NCBI RefSeq assembly: GCF_045679555.1
Contig: NC_092091.1
Coordinates: 12,239,918-12,303,917 of the forward strand
DNA: 64,000 nucleotides
Source of the DNA: Salvelinus alpinus
Lineage: Eukaryota > Chordata > Actinopteri > Salmoniformes > Salmonidae
Direction of reading: 5' to 3'
Program-made: the position numbers and the translations under genes
Shown here: positions 15,601 through 27,400 of the stretch, piece by piece
How the letters are laid out: each line of letters starts with the position of its first letter
Numbering within the stretch: the first letter of the stretch is position 1
Notes under the pieces: generated by a model
Databases searched by the model: none
Told to the model about the DNA's origin: nothing
What the model saw: only the letters and a program-made list of their open reading frames with translations

Positions 15601-18600
15601 TTGCGCCTCCTCCTCTTCTTCTTGCGCTTCCTCCTCCTCCTCACAGCAGGCTTTGCTTCTTTCTTCAATAAGTGTGTCAATGAGATCACAGTTGTGTGTC
15701 CCATGAAATGTGTATGTCCCATGTATGTGAGACCTTCTAAGGCTTAGCTTACATGACTCTTGTATGTTTTTTATATAATACATGCAACATTTCTGTTATG
15801 TCTAATGTTACCACCTCTATAATTCAGACATTACAAGAATCTTCTCAGTGTATTTGTTGCCGTATGTATTAGTTCCAGGTAGAACATACAAGAATCTAGT
15901 TAAATTCTTCTGTGTCTTTTCGGTGGATGGCGCAGTCAGAGTAAACAGAGTTAATCGCATTTTAACGTAATAGATTTAGCCAGTGGGTAACTTATGGAAT
16001 AGACAACGCCTGGAATGCGGTTTTAACCAATCAGCATTCAGGAATAGACCAACCCGTTGTATAAATCCACAATAATAAGATGACATATATACAAAATAAT
16101 AGCATACTGCTATTATTATTGAGTAATTTGTTCGATGTGTCTCTAATTTCCCTCCCCCTGACGAGGTGGTGGGGGAATATTTTACAACAGGGCTGAGTTC
16201 TGCAGGGTAGAACATTGTGGAACGTTCAGTTAAAATGATGTACAATAAACATTACTCTTTGACATGTAGAATGGGCTTAATGTCAGGTCTATTCATAACA
16301 TTTCTCACTGCAACCTTCCACAGAGTTTGCCTATTGAACGTGGCCCAGGAAAGAATCAGGTCAATGAACTAAGGGGAAACACAGGTGTGGCATGTCTGCC
16401 TTCAACATCAGAAAACACTATTTATAGAGCTGTAGTTTGTTTCGGGTGAGTCAAAGATTGCACAGTAAAGATAACTCAAGGGAAATGTAGTTTCACAGTA
16501 ACACCAACTCAAGGGAAATGTAATTTCACAGTAATACCAGCGAGGTAAGCAGAAAGAGGATGCGGAGGGAGGCGCAATAGAAGTTGTGAAAGTGGGATTA
16601 TTATGAAATAGCAGCTCTCTCTTTGTCCTCACAATGTTGTGTCATGGTCATCTCATTCTTGCTCTGTACTAGCTGGTCCAGACTGAGGTCTCCCACTCTC
16701 TGCACCTCAACAATGGAGGCCTTGTCACGGCACCTCCAGCACCCAGTCCTGCCTCTCCACTGCAGATACACATGCTCGTTAGTATTCTCTGTAGTGGAAT
16801 GTCCAAACAGGTTTACAAACAGTCTTATCACTGTCCTTGGCCCTCCAGGAGACTGAAACTTCCTACCGTCAAATGGTCACACCACAGAGATGCCTGTTGT
16901 TACTGTAGCGCGAGGGCAGAGGACAGGTGACTCAAAAGTAATTGTGAAATTACAAACAAGGTAGAATAGGATATAGCGCCTATGTGTTACTCCATTATGA
17001 AACGTGGATCGAAATATGTCGAGGTCTGGGCAAGACTAGGACGGACAGAGTGGTTGAACTAGCAACCTATGAAATGAGGAAATAATTCAACCACAGCAGC
17101 CTTAAAAATGTTAACTAAATGAAGGTCACATGTTCACAGCCTTGAACTATTTTGGTGCTCTGTTGTTTGTGTAACCTTGCTTTCTTTTGTTCCCCTTCTA
17201 ACAAAAGGGGAACAAATTAAGCTCCCAATTAACAATGCATTCCAGGTTTCTACAGGGTCAGTTGGCTAGGAAGAATGATGTGCTCCACATAGTGAGGGAC
17301 TGCTGAGTCCCAAATGGCAGAATGGGGAATTATGTGGAACAGTCAGCGATGGACTTGATTGTCTCTCCGGCTGAGTCACTGTAATTGTCTGACAAGTGGA
17401 GTGAGTCAGTGAGGAAGAAGGTGACACACACACACTGGACTGTTTGGGTGGAGTTTCCCTGGGGAGTGGGGGTGGTGCCCCCGACCTGTTTGGTAGGGTT
17501 ATATCCACATGGGTGGGGAGACTCTTGACGTTTGTCCATGATGTCATATCTAGGTTCCTGAAACCTTTTTGTAGTATTAGAGGACTGAGAGCTCGGGGAA
17601 GTGACAGGAGAAGATATATCAACACATCAGAGAATAGAATGGGCTAATTTACCGTAAGGTGTGTTGTAAAATCCCTTGTCATCTATTTCCTCGTGTGTGT
17701 CATAGGAAGCACTTGAACAGTAAATATCTGCCTTCAAATGGAAATCCCAGACTATGAAATGCACACCAAGTCCAAAATGGGTTCTTACCAGGAACATTTT
17801 TAAACATTAACCAAAAACATTCTAATTTTAAACTGTCATTGATGACAATAAATGCTGTAGTAAATCTTTAGAACAACACACAAGAATTCTATGTCATGAA
17901 AAACAACATGTATGAAAACAAGTATGCCAAAACATTTACGATAACTCTGTGACATTTCACAAGAATTAGCCTACAAATTGTCATCATGGTAACCTTTCAT
18001 ATAATCAACAACTACAAAACTGTTCCAAAAGCTCCCCTCTATGAAATGAACAAAGGTGTCTTGCTGTAGTAATTCTTTCTGACACCACTGAAGAATTCCA
18101 CAGTCACCATGGTAAGCCTTTATGACAGCAGAAACCATTTCCAAATGTGACATGGTAAGTTTACACACCTCTATGACACCAGCAGAACGCGCCAAACTTG
18201 ATTTGCTAACCCTTGATGACCCATGGGCTCCCGAGTGGCGCAGCGGTCTAAGGCACTGCATCTCAGTGCTAGAGGCGTCACTACAGACCCTCGTTAAATT
18301 CCAGGCTGTATAACAACCGGCCGTGATTGGGAGACCAATAGGGCGGCGCACAATTGGCCCAGCGTTGTCCGGGTTAGGGTTTGGCTGGGGTAGGCCATCA
18401 TTGTAAATAAAAATGTGTTCTTAAAACTGACTTGCCTAGTTAAATAAAGGTACAATTTTTTTTAATTACACAAGAATTCTCATATTTATGACAGTGGTAA
18501 AGGAATGCCTATGTGTCACCATGGTATCCATGTTGTGACATTGGAAAAGGAATCCTTTATTCTCAGTATAATGACCCATTTTGACCAACAATAGAATCAC

Positions 18601-20256
18601 TAGCATTTACTGAAGTCAAGGTTGAAGATGTCAAACTAAGGCAATGGAATTCTAACCTTGTCATCTTCATCCTAGACTTCAGTGACCCTTCATCACAAAC
18701 AGTAAAACATATAAACAGCAGTGAGTGAGAGAATGATTGACTGAGAGGCATAGATACTCTAAGTATTACTGTGTGTGCGGCTCACCTTGTCCAAAATGAA
18801 CTTGTTCAAGTAGGGCATGTAGCCCTGAGTGGAGACAGGGCCTTCGTCGTCATGTTTGAAGTGCTCTTCAAGGGCCACCGGGTCATGGGGGATCCTCATC
18901 ACAGTGCACAAGTTATGCGAGAGCACCTGCAAAGACGAAAATCCCTCTTCTTATCAGGACTTCACAGTTCACACAGAGCCGATAGTTATATTAAATGCAG
19001 CAACAACGCCCAAACAGCATATATTTCTACTTAATGAAGGCGTTGAACACATCAGTCACTGGAAAGGTTTCTAGTCAACTACACCAGCGGTTCCGAAACT
19101 TTTTCACTTGGAGGCCCCCCTTCCAGCTTTTGGGAAACATCAGACATTACAAGATGTAATGTCGCCCCCCCCCCCCTTTATTTCTATGGGCACAAGCACT
19201 GTTCAAGACACAATGCTCACACCCCTCTTGTTGGCAGAGAGAAAAAGTGCAGGTTTAAAGCCTATTTCCTGCTATTCTATACCTTTTGTCACAGGGTGCA
19301 AAGTACATTTTCCAGTTTTAAAGCAAATTTTCTTGCAATTCTATACATTTTGCCATGTCTCATTTGTATTCTTGTGATATTTGAGTGACTTGAACATCTA
19401 CTACAAAATCTATGGGCTAAAAAACCTAGCTAAAAACGTTAGCTGGCTGACATGGGCTAGTTGATCTGGACATTTCTGACTAGTTATAAATAGCTCTAAA
19501 ATATGCAATGACTGACATGACAAGATAAAAACTGATGATGCACGACCCAATTTCGAAATTGCACCTATGTGACTTTACCCTGAATGATTTCAGCACTATG
19601 GTACTGATAAGTGCCTTCTCACGAAACTAGACCACAAACAAGCCATAAACAAGCTAAACACACAACTCAGCAAATATGCTGTTTAAATGTAAGGCTACTT
19701 AGACAAACACTTAACATTGATGAAGTGGATTATGAAGTAAACACGGTAGGCTATAGATTTAGAGCCAGCAAAAGCGTCATCTCAACAATTTATTAGTCTA
19801 ATGGTTTAAAATTAACAAAATATTTCCGACTATCAGTAAACGTCCACAGGCGTGCCATAACAAGAAGTTCCCTTTAACCATCCACAAGTAGTTTACATAA
19901 ACCATTAACGTCTGACATGCACCGTGTCTGTGCTGTAGTAATATAAAGGCAGACAATGATTTGGGCTAAAATGACATCATTCCAAATGCATCCTCGGCTA
20001 TTAAACAGTATCCATCCAAAATCAGATGGCCTTCACTTTGATGGCAACCTTTTTTGGACGCTCAAGAAAGTTTCTGCGTGTCATTTTTTAATAATTGAGG
20101 GAACGACGTGCCTCGGGTTTGTTTGACAAACACACTATCTAGGTAAATATAATTCCATACCTTTAACTGTGACTTGGACACTTTCCCACTTTTGTCCAGG
20201 TCCAGCGCTGTGAACGCATGCCATATTGGCTTTAAAAGTTCGTCTCGTAGTGCCAT
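6615..20256 (-). CDS. swap70: Switch-associated protein 70 (Swap70), 5' seven exons
   Basis: Swap70 is a PIP3-binding, Rac-associated signalling protein. Coding exons (high to low): 20256-20161, 18926-18786, 9804-9631, 8605-8378, 7988-7842, 7207-7099 and 6796-6615. They join in frame into 359 codons. Residues 1-213 form the EF-hand-like N-terminal region (start [19 protein letters not shown], close to human [20 protein letters not shown]). Residues ~214-312 form the PH domain, opening [18 protein letters not shown] and including the [12 protein letters not shown] and KQEWIQ strands. After it begins the coiled coil ([17 protein letters not shown]). Human SWAP70 has 585 aa, so the remaining coiled-coil exons should lie left of position 1. 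An upstream in-frame ATG at 20307 is possible, but the 20256 start fits the family. Intron 5 uses a GC donor at 7841. Def6 is the paralogue; the KNWTERW and CLF details favour Swap70. Confidence 0.95.
7254..7770. mobile_element. Non-autonomous Tc1-derived element
   Basis: The element has terminal repeats CACTGAGTATACAAAACATT at the left and the inverse AATGTTTTGTACACTCAGTG at the right, both flanked by TA. It is 517 bp long. The inside keeps a fragment of a Tc1 transposase N-terminus (start [18 protein letters not shown] at 7442) but no catalytic core. It is an internal-deletion derivative lying in swap70 intron 5. A second copy is at 63319-63795. Confidence 0.85.
7840..7842 (-). other. swap70: GC splice donor of swap70 intron 5
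   Basis: On the minus strand the exon ends NCCVE (TGTGTCGAG) and is followed directly by GCAAGG. The next exon starts TCGTTACCGG (SLPDKEG), in frame, after a normal CAG acceptor at 7208-7210. No GT nearby preserves the frame. GCAAGG is the usual sequence of a GC-AG donor. Confidence 0.8.
8745..9085 (-). mobile_element. HpaI-type salmonid SINE with amplified head
   Basis: A tRNA-derived SINE in reverse orientation with the diagnostic GTTAAC (HpaI) site in GTGGGTTAACTGCCTTGTTC at about 8840. It includes the CAGAACGACAGATTTTTACC segment and the box A/B-like head (reverse of GGTAGCCTAGTGGTTAGAG). It is an extended variant carrying extra sequence (AACCCCTCTGAATCAGAGAG) beyond the usual body. The tRNA-like head is tandemly repeated; see 8941-9084. 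It lies in swap70 intron 3. Confidence 0.9.
8941..9084 (-). repeat. 32-bp tandem array made from a SINE head
   Basis: Five copies of a 32-bp unit (CTAGGCTACCTGCCGC plus CTCTACACTCTAACCA) start at 8941, 8973, 9005, 9037 and 9069. The unit is the box-A-containing end of the HpaI SINE plus a few flanking bases. Copies are almost identical, so the expansion is recent. Confidence 0.95.
9086..9630. other. swap70 intron 3, unassigned part
   Basis: Nothing recognisable except a short piece similar to SINE sequence near 9323 (CCAGCAACCTTCCAGTTA). Confidence 0.3.
10120..10330. repeat. Probable interspersed repeat
   Basis: The sequence around GGGTGAACGATCCCTTTAAC and CATAGACCGCTTACAGGGTA resembles a dispersed teleost repeat, but I cannot name its family. 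The flanking intron DNA from 9805 to 11430 holds nothing else I recognise, only short GGCATGGGG duplications near 10600. Confidence 0.3.
11640..12085 (-). mobile_element. LINE reverse-transcriptase fragment
   Basis: The minus strand reads [16 protein letters not shown], then [20 protein letters not shown] and [15 protein letters not shown] blocks with a YADN in place of YADD. It interrupts the N-terminal part of the surrounding Tc1 transposase and replaces a few bases of it. It belongs to a different LINE family from the FADD type at 2729-5965, and resembles the element at 41936-43215. Confidence 0.8.
12917..13024 (+). mobile_element. 3' part of a salmonid SINE
   Basis: Contains GTGTCATCCGGGTTAGGG, GGGTAGGCCGTCATTGTAAA and the tail CTAGTTAAATAAAGGTTAAA. 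The tRNA-like head is missing, so it is 5'-truncated. It lies inside the Tc1 element. Confidence 0.8.
13552..14960 (-). mobile_element. Tc1-like transposon, second family
   Basis: The ends are CACTGAAAAAAAACGCAAC (left) and the inverse GTTTACATTTTTGTTCAGTG (right), with TA beside them. The minus strand encodes transposase residues at 14464-14027, including a [20 protein letters not shown] helix-turn-helix segment, a catalytic [15 protein letters not shown] block and [13 protein letters not shown]. The region holding the second aspartate and the last catalytic residue is damaged. It lies in swap70 intron 2. Other pieces of the family are at 23735-25658 and 40385-41885. Confidence 0.85.
15190..15650. 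repeat. Polypyrimidine tract with 38-bp minisatellite
   Basis: About 460 bp of nearly pure C/T on the plus strand. A 38-bp unit beginning CAGCGGATAAATCCTCCTCT recurs at 15331, 15369, 15407, 15445 and 15483. It is followed by 15- and 21-bp units built on CTTCTTGCGCCTC. The minus strand therefore has long artificial frames rich in glutamate. It lies in swap70 intron 2. Confidence 0.95.
15660..18225. other. swap70 intron 2, unassigned part
   Basis: No exon is recognised. Near 16470-16540 a short motif (CTCAAGGGAAATGTA) is duplicated. Frames at 16601-16831 and 17266-17625 on the minus strand have no recognisable domain. Confidence 0.3.
18226..18462 (+). mobile_element. tRNA-derived salmonid SINE
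   Basis: The head GAGTGGCGCAGCGGTCTAAG resembles tRNA-Ser/Leu box A, with a decayed box B (CTCGTTAAATTCCAGG). The body is GCACAATTGGCCCAGCGTTG and the tail CTAGTTAAATAAAGG. It is in swap70 intron 2. Subfamily name uncertain. Confidence 0.85.
18927..20160. other. swap70 intron 1
   Basis: No exon or named repeat. A C-homopolymer lies near 19165. Confidence 0.4.
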
Positions 20257-20326
20257 TGAGCTTGCTGCTTGCTTGACTAAAAGTAGCTCGTGTAGCGTTT
20301 TTCTCATACTAGGATACAATGAGACA

Positions 20327-20336
20327 GTCACGTGAC
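20327..20336. promoter_or_regulatory. swap70: Palindromic E-box near swap70 start
   Basis: GTCACGTGAC lies about 70 bp upstream of the swap70 start codon. CACGTG cores flanked by GT/AC are bound by USF and MiT/TFE factors. It may be in the promoter or 5' UTR; function is inferred. Confidence 0.45.
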
Positions 20337-20614
20337 AAGCTGCCAGACGCTTGTCAGCACCTAGGGAACGCACATTTTAGTTCTGCATTTCCTCATGGCA
20401 TCTAGTCAAAATGCACCTAGTAGATTATTCACATTGAGAACTGAATTGGTTACAACGTGCCAGGTGTGCGATAAGGGGGTAATACAGAGTCATGTAGGGC
20501 CTTATGTAATATGCGACATGAATTTGAAGACCTGCATGAATTTGATAAGAATTTATTCAAAGATAATGTACAGGCTATAACAGAGTTAGAAACGGAGAAC
20601 CTACAGAACAATGA

Positions 20615-20620
20615 TTTATT
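20615..20620 (-). promoter_or_regulatory. wee1: Candidate poly(A) signal of wee1
   Basis: AATAAA on the minus strand, about 860 bp past the wee1 stop codon. Another lies at 20553-20558. Either would place the wee1 3' end just before the swap70 promoter. Confidence 0.35.
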
Positions 20621-21479
20621 TAATGCTACATAGGCAGGGTTGAAGCATGAAGTTGGAGGCTGTACCCCTGTTTAATTTTAGCTAAGAAAGCACTTTCTTT
20701 AACCAGGTTTGATAGACACCATTTTCTTACATGTATTGCATGATCCATTAAAAAAAATATTTATATATATATTGTGGATACTTTAAACAAAAAAATTATG
20801 TTATGGTCCACAATTATAGTCCAACAAATATGATAATGGGTGCAATGATTTAAAACTACCCCAATGGGAAAATGAAAAATCCATTATCCCCGTAGAACAC
20901 AGACATGAATAGCAGCGGGTTATGTGGCAAGTTCCCCGTTGCTTCCAAAGTGCTCTTAAAAGCATTGTCTGACAGACCCTCGGATGCCTGGAATCAGGCA
21001 ATAAGGTGCGCACATTTGTGGCCTGGTACGTTCACACACTGAGGGCTTCTCTGTGTCCCTCTCCATCAAAGAGCAAGGCTTTTAAGGAAGTGCATGGAGT
21101 ACAGTGGAGAGCCTCTGCAATCTACTTAGACTTGTGGCTGACAAAAACAAAACAGGAAAAAAAAGGTACAGTAACTACCTTAAGGAATGCTTGGTCTCTG
21201 TCAAGAGATGTCCACTACCAGAATTACTGGTCAAATATTTGACAAGTCAGTACTAATTGAGTATGGCAATGTCTAGTCTCAGTCTTGATCGAGTCTGACA
21301 AGAAAGGTTCACCCACAGCACTGATTTCGACAGTGAAAAGTCTCTCCTGTGACCAGTGGAAATGGGGTCCATTTTCAGCACTCGTACCCAACAGAATACG
21401 TAGCTAGTCAGATTCCCTAGGTATCAGTTTTGCAGTCCATGTTCCAACATCATTGAAGGGGGGGGGGGGGGTCTGCATT

Positions 21480-24400
21480 TCAGTAAATGGTCAGGCTCAT
21501 TGAGCGGTTCATCTTCTTGCCGATGAGTCTGGAGGTTTTGGGGTTGGGCTGGACAGTGGAGCGGGTCAGGACTCTGTCCGTGGACAGAACCTTCTCCTCA
21601 GCAGCAGCTTTGGCAATCTGGGCCAACTTCAGCTCCCTGGGGAAAGCAATGAAGAACAGTTAGACCAACCCTGAAAGAAACATTGCACCATGAGACAAAC
21701 AGATGATGAAACCGAAAATCCATACCGTGAATCTCTCATTTACAAGCCCCACCTTTTCTACGTCTTCAATGTCACTTAGCCGTCAATTAATCAATTTATG
21801 TCACACTATGGGTAGGTTGGCTCATTAGTTGTACAATGTGCCAGCATGGAGAAATTGGTATACCCATGTAAAAGCATGAGCAACAACTAGCCAACCACTG
21901 CCTTTAGTGTTGACAAAAACAGCCTGGGGGGGGGGGGGGGGGGTGTATGCTACATCAGATCCTTGTTTCACTTGGTGTCAGTGCCATTCTGTACTTACTT
22001 CTGGAGCAGTGCATTCTTGAACTTCTCTGCGTTGAGTTCCACACGGAGCTGGTCAGCACTCATTCTAGCTGCGGTCAACAGCACCGGGTGCTTGATGAGG
22101 TCAGAGGTGGACGGCCGCCTGGTGGGGTCAGGGTGGATCATCAGCTGCAGAGGGGGAGAAAAATAATAAAGTTATCTCCTGAAAACTAGCAACTGTAAAT
22201 AGCCTAACACCAGCCATTTGATGTTTGAGAGCACAATTCAAATGAACATTATATATTTCAATATCACATAGCTTTATCAGTTTGTCCTATAACAGGACAG
22301 TGAACATCACTGAATAGCAGTGGCATAGAATCATATATTTTCCAACTGTACTGTTATCTGGTTATAAGGACAATTCTCAAATGCCCTTCTAGCCAATTAG
22401 AAACTAGTATTCAACAATGCTGTGGTATAAGCAAAGGTCTAGGGTCAAGAGGAAAACGACTGCTTTTAGAAAACCTTCTTAAATTAACCGGTCACAATTC
22501 AAAAGAAACGCTTATAGTAACATCAAGTTCTTACCTTGAGTAGACTCAAGAATTCCTGAGAGAGCACTTGTGGGATGGGTGGTAGTTTTCCCTGACGGAT
22601 TTCGTGCCACTTATCCCCATTGGTGGGTAGAGGCTCTGCCCCCGAGGCACTGATAACAGTCAGGGCCAGGGCAAAGATGTCCGCCTTCGTCAAGTTACTG
22701 TAGTCCTGAAAGAAAAGTTTAACGTGATTAGGAACGTTGTAAAGAATCATTTGAATTACCCTGGATTTCCAAATAATAATAATTTAGCTGGGGCGAGGCA
22801 AATTTCTAATGGAGAGAAAACTCACCTCTTGGAGGACTTCATTTGCCAGGAACCTGCTATCGCCTTCTTCAACTTGAGGATTGTTCACCCTTGTCACATG
22901 GCCAAGGTCACCTATTTTGTATACCACACTGGTTGCCAGTCCATCCTTTTCGTCCTCCTCTTCATCACACGCGTCTACACTGCACACTGTCTTGCGTGAG
23001 ATAAAAATATTGCCTGAAAGAGAGACAACACACAAATTCATTGTTGTCAATGACTAAGTAAAAACAAAAACACTTCAAACAAATTGCATTGAATTAGGGA
23101 TGTGAATCAAGATGTCCTCCTGTTAAAAACTAAGCTGAAATGTTCAAAAAGAACTGTGCTGGTTTCTCTTCTCTCCACTGTTAACTAAACATCCAATTCA
23201 TTATTACAAATCCCATCTAACATTAAAGTTCATGCTTTTCAACCTCTGTGGTACTTACTAGGCTTGATGTCCATGTGGACCAGCGAGGATGAGTGGATGT
23301 ACTTGAGGCCGCGAGTCACCTGCAGCAGCAGGTCCTTCAGCTCCAGCTCTGATAGGAAGCCGAGCCGCCGATAGTTCTCGGCCGTGACATCTGAGAGGGT
23401 GCCGCCGTTGCAGTACTCGTTCTGGATGAGCATATGGTCATCCTCTGCCCAGGCGGAGTAGTAGCGAACCACGTGGGGGTGCTGGCCCAGCACAGCATGG
23501 GCATACACCTCCCGAAGGGCATTCTGCCTATGGGTGGAACACAGATGTAGTTCGATTAGGCATTTCTTCAAGTTTGTTAAGTGTGGTTGGGATAACTAAC
23601 ATTATTTATTATTTCAAGGACCATTAGAGAATAGATATAAAATAGTATTCCCAAGTCTGGTTGGAATACATGGTGACAGCAACAAAGGGAGGATGTCAGA
23701 ATGGCTTCAGCAAGAGTACCCATACACAATATATACTGAACAAAAATATAAACTCAACACCTGTTGGTCCCATGAGCTGAAATAAAAGATCCCAGAAATG
23801 TTCCATGAGCACAAAAAGCTTATGTCTCTCAAATTTTGAGCAAAAATGTGCCAAGATAATCCATCCACCTGACAGGGGTGGCATATCAAGAAGCTGATTA
23901 ACTTCTTATGGCTGGGGGGGCAGTATTGAGTAGCTTGGATGAATAAGGTGCACAGAGTAAACTGCCTGCTACTCAGTCCCAGAAGCTAAGATATGCATAT
24001 TATTAGTAGATTTGGATAGAAAACACTCTGAAGTTTCTAAAACTGTTTGAATGATGTCTGTGTATAACAGAACTTATATGGCAGGCAAAAACCTGAGAAA
24101 TTCCAACCAGGAAGTGGGAGATCTGAGGTTTGTAGGTTGGCCTATCCAATATACAGTGTCTATGGGGTCATATTGCACTTCCTAAGGCTTCCACTAGATG
24201 TCAACAGTCTTTAGAACCTTGTTTCAGGCTTCTACTGTGAAGGGGGAGCGAATAAGAGCAGTTTGAGTCAGGTGTCTGGCAGAATGCCATGAGCTCAGTC
24301 AGGCGCGCGCCCGTGAGTTAGCTGCGTTCCTTTTCCTTTCTAAAGACAAAGGAATTGTCCGGTTGGAATATTATTGAAGATTTATGTTAAAATCATCCTA

Positions 24401-27400
24401 AAGATTGATTCTATACTTAATTTGACATGTTTCTATGAACTGTAATAACTTTTTTGACTTTTCGTCTGGACTAAGTGCCTGCGCCTCTTGAATTTGGATT
24501 TGTGAACTAAACACTCGAACAAAAAGGAGGTATTTGGACATAAATTGACTTTATCGAACAAAACAAACATTTATTGTGGAACTGGGATTCCTGGGAGTGC
24601 AGTCCGATGCAGATCAAAGGTAAGTGAACATTTATAACGCTATTTCCGACTTCTGTTGACTCCACAACATGGCAGGTATCTGTATGGCTTGTTTTGGTCT
24701 CTGAGCGCTGTACTCAGATTATTGCATGGTGTGCTTTTTCCGTGAAGCTTTTTTGAAATCTGACACAACGGTTGCATTAAGGATAAGTATATCTTTAATT
24801 CCATGTATAACACTTGTATTTTCATCAACATTTATAATGAGTATTTCTGTAAATTGATGTGGCTCGCTGCAAAATCACCGGATGTTTTGTAAGCAAAACA
24901 TTACTGAACATAATGCGCCAATGTAAACTGAGATTTTTGGATACAAATATGAACTTTATCGAACAAAACATGCATGTATTGTGTAACATGAAGTCCTATG
25001 AGTGTCATCTGATGATCAAACGTTAGTGATTCATTTTCTCTATTTCTGCTTTTTGTGACTCCTCTCTTTGACTGGAAAAATGGCTGTATTTCTGTGACTT
25101 GGCACTGACCTAACACAATCGCATGGTATGCTTTCGTTGTAAAGCCTTTTCGAAATCAGACACTGTGGTAAGATTAACAAGTTTATCTTTAAAATGGTGT
25201 ATAATACTTGTATGTTTGAGGAATTTTTATTATGAGCTTTCTGTTGTTTGAATTTGGCGCCCTGCACTTTCACTGGTTGTTGTCAAATCGATCCCGTTAA
25301 CGGGATTTCATCCATAAGTTAAACAGCATGATCATTACACAGGTGCACCTTGTGATGGGGACAAAAGGCCACTAAAATGTGCAGTTTTATCACAATACAA
25401 TGCCACAGATGTCTCACGTTGAGGGGGCTGACTCACAGGAATGTTCAACAAAGCTGTTGCAAGAGCATTGAATGTTCATTTCTCTCCCAAAAGCCACCTC
25501 CAATTATTTTTTCCAGAATTTTGCAGTACGTCCAACCGGCCTCACAACCGCAGACCACGTGTAACCATGCCAGGACCACCAAATTCGTCTTCTCCACCTG
25601 CGGGATTGTCTGAGGAGCGCATGGGGGGGTGCTGGGCCTGGCTCCACAGTAGGTGGATCAGTATATTTAGAGCGTGCTCCTGTTTCACAGATAGGAACTC
25701 CAACTTACTCATCCACAGAGCCTGCCAGGGGCTTCTTTGAGCGCTTGATAGCATAGATGCAGCCGTCCAGTCTTTTGACACACTTGAAGACGGCCCCATA
25801 CTCCCCGCAGCCGATCTTCTCCAGCTGGTGGAACTCAGAGGCGTACCTGGACTTCATGTTACTCTCCATCAAGGTGATTCTCTGAGGATGGAGAGGAGGT
25901 TTAATAGAAAATCACAATAGTCTAATGTTATTTGGATTATGTTATCATTATGTTATCCATCTAACTGGATATGTGTAGGTTGAGAGCTTTGCTGAATAAC
26001 ATGCCTGCGAATGAACCAAGTTCATCGCAATGCTATAAAGAAATCAGGATGGTTAGAAAATAACTACCTTTGGCGGAGGAATGATTTCTTCGGTTTCAGC
26101 GTCACTCGCCTCCATGTTCTCACCACAGGAGCTGAATGAAACGAGACAAAGAGTTTGTTAGCATACATTCCAACCACCAGAGGGCAGCACTGAGGCCTTC
26201 ACGCACACATGGCAGAGTTCATTAGTGACCATGACGGGTCTTGGTTTCCTGCCAGACTTTTGCCTTACTGATGCTTAGTCAACGGATTTAACGAATCCAG
26301 CTAGCAATAACAATGGGTTACAATCTGTGTGTACCGACATATGGACACATCCAGGTATCAAATGAAAGGACAAAAACATAAGTGATCAAATGTTGTCTGA
26401 CAATCTGTGTGTACCGACATATGGACACATCCAGGTATCAAATGAAAGGACAAAAACATAAGTGATCAAATGTTGTCTGTTGAAATTGGACTAAGTTCAA
26501 CTGTTTTAGATAGTATTAGACTAACTTATTTGGCAAAAATAAAGACAGGATAAATGAGTGACATACTCATTCCAGTGTGCCCTCTTTCTGTTGTTCTTCT
26601 GTTGAGTGGTAGACTGGATGAGAAGGGCTTCCGGGGTGAAGGGGTTGATGTTGACCAAAGGGGTCTGGCTTCTCCTACTGTCTGGACCAGACTTTCCTGT
26701 GGAATCCACATTCCTGAAGAGAGCCACTCTCCTACTTGAGGACACTGAGCTGGCAGTTCTGGCTTTGTTCAGCAAACTCTGTGAATGAAAATATTCAAGA
26801 CATGTTGAGACACTTAGAGAGCAAACTATTATGATAAAGTGAAATACCCTTAATAAACTGAAATATCAAATATATAACTAATGGAGTAAAGTTGAAGTGA
26901 AATTTAAGTGAAAATGTATACAGATATGCCTATCAATGCAAAATACTGATGTTGACAAGGATTCCAGAGCAGATAACGGAGGCATGTCCAGCCATGAAAA
27001 ATCCTTGACTTCGAATCAATGACTCAATTTGCAAGGCTGACTGCTGGGTTATATAATTGTATAGCACTACTGAAAATAGGTCATTGGGTGGTTACTATTA
27101 TTCAACAAAAGCTACCTTTAAAAAGTAAAGTTTCAATGAGTCACTAGGTAATGCTGCCAGCCTTTTGTACAGTATTACAAAAATGCCATACATCATTACT
27201 ACGTCATAAATGTTAACTAAGTAGGCTACATTGCATTAACTATGTTGTCAAAACAATATTAGCCAATTGTTGGTATGTTACACCTTGCAGGTTTTCTGGA
27301 TCAAATGGTCAAACCTTTGGTGTGTGTGGAGTATCAAAAAGGCGAAGTTTTCTGAAGGTTTTGTGTGGAGGTGTATCGGGGCAGTCTGGAATAGGTGAGC

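Noticed and set aside
15328-15783. Acidic repetitive protein of 151 codons
   Set aside because: Arises from the C/T-rich tract; no domain or splice support.
16460-16540. ZNF143 binding sites (AACTACATTTCCC-like) near swap70
   Set aside because: Only a loose match to the known motif, in a duplicated intron segment without other support.
16601-16831. Minus-strand frame of 76 codons as an extra swap70 exon
   Set aside because: The exons on both sides join in frame without it and it matches no Swap70 region.
17266-17625. Minus-strand frame of 119 codons in swap70 intron 2
   Set aside because: No recognisable domain, no splice context, and composition like surrounding intron.
23259-23290. Wee1 as a pseudokinase because HRD is missing
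   Set aside because: HMDIKPSN in place of HRD is normal for Wee1; the catalytic Asp, Asn, ATP lysine and DLG are all present.
27309-27315. Wee1 exon 1 extending past 27315
   Set aside because: The family signature ends at HTPK, and the next exon SLLNKAR joins in frame at the GTTTGA donor.
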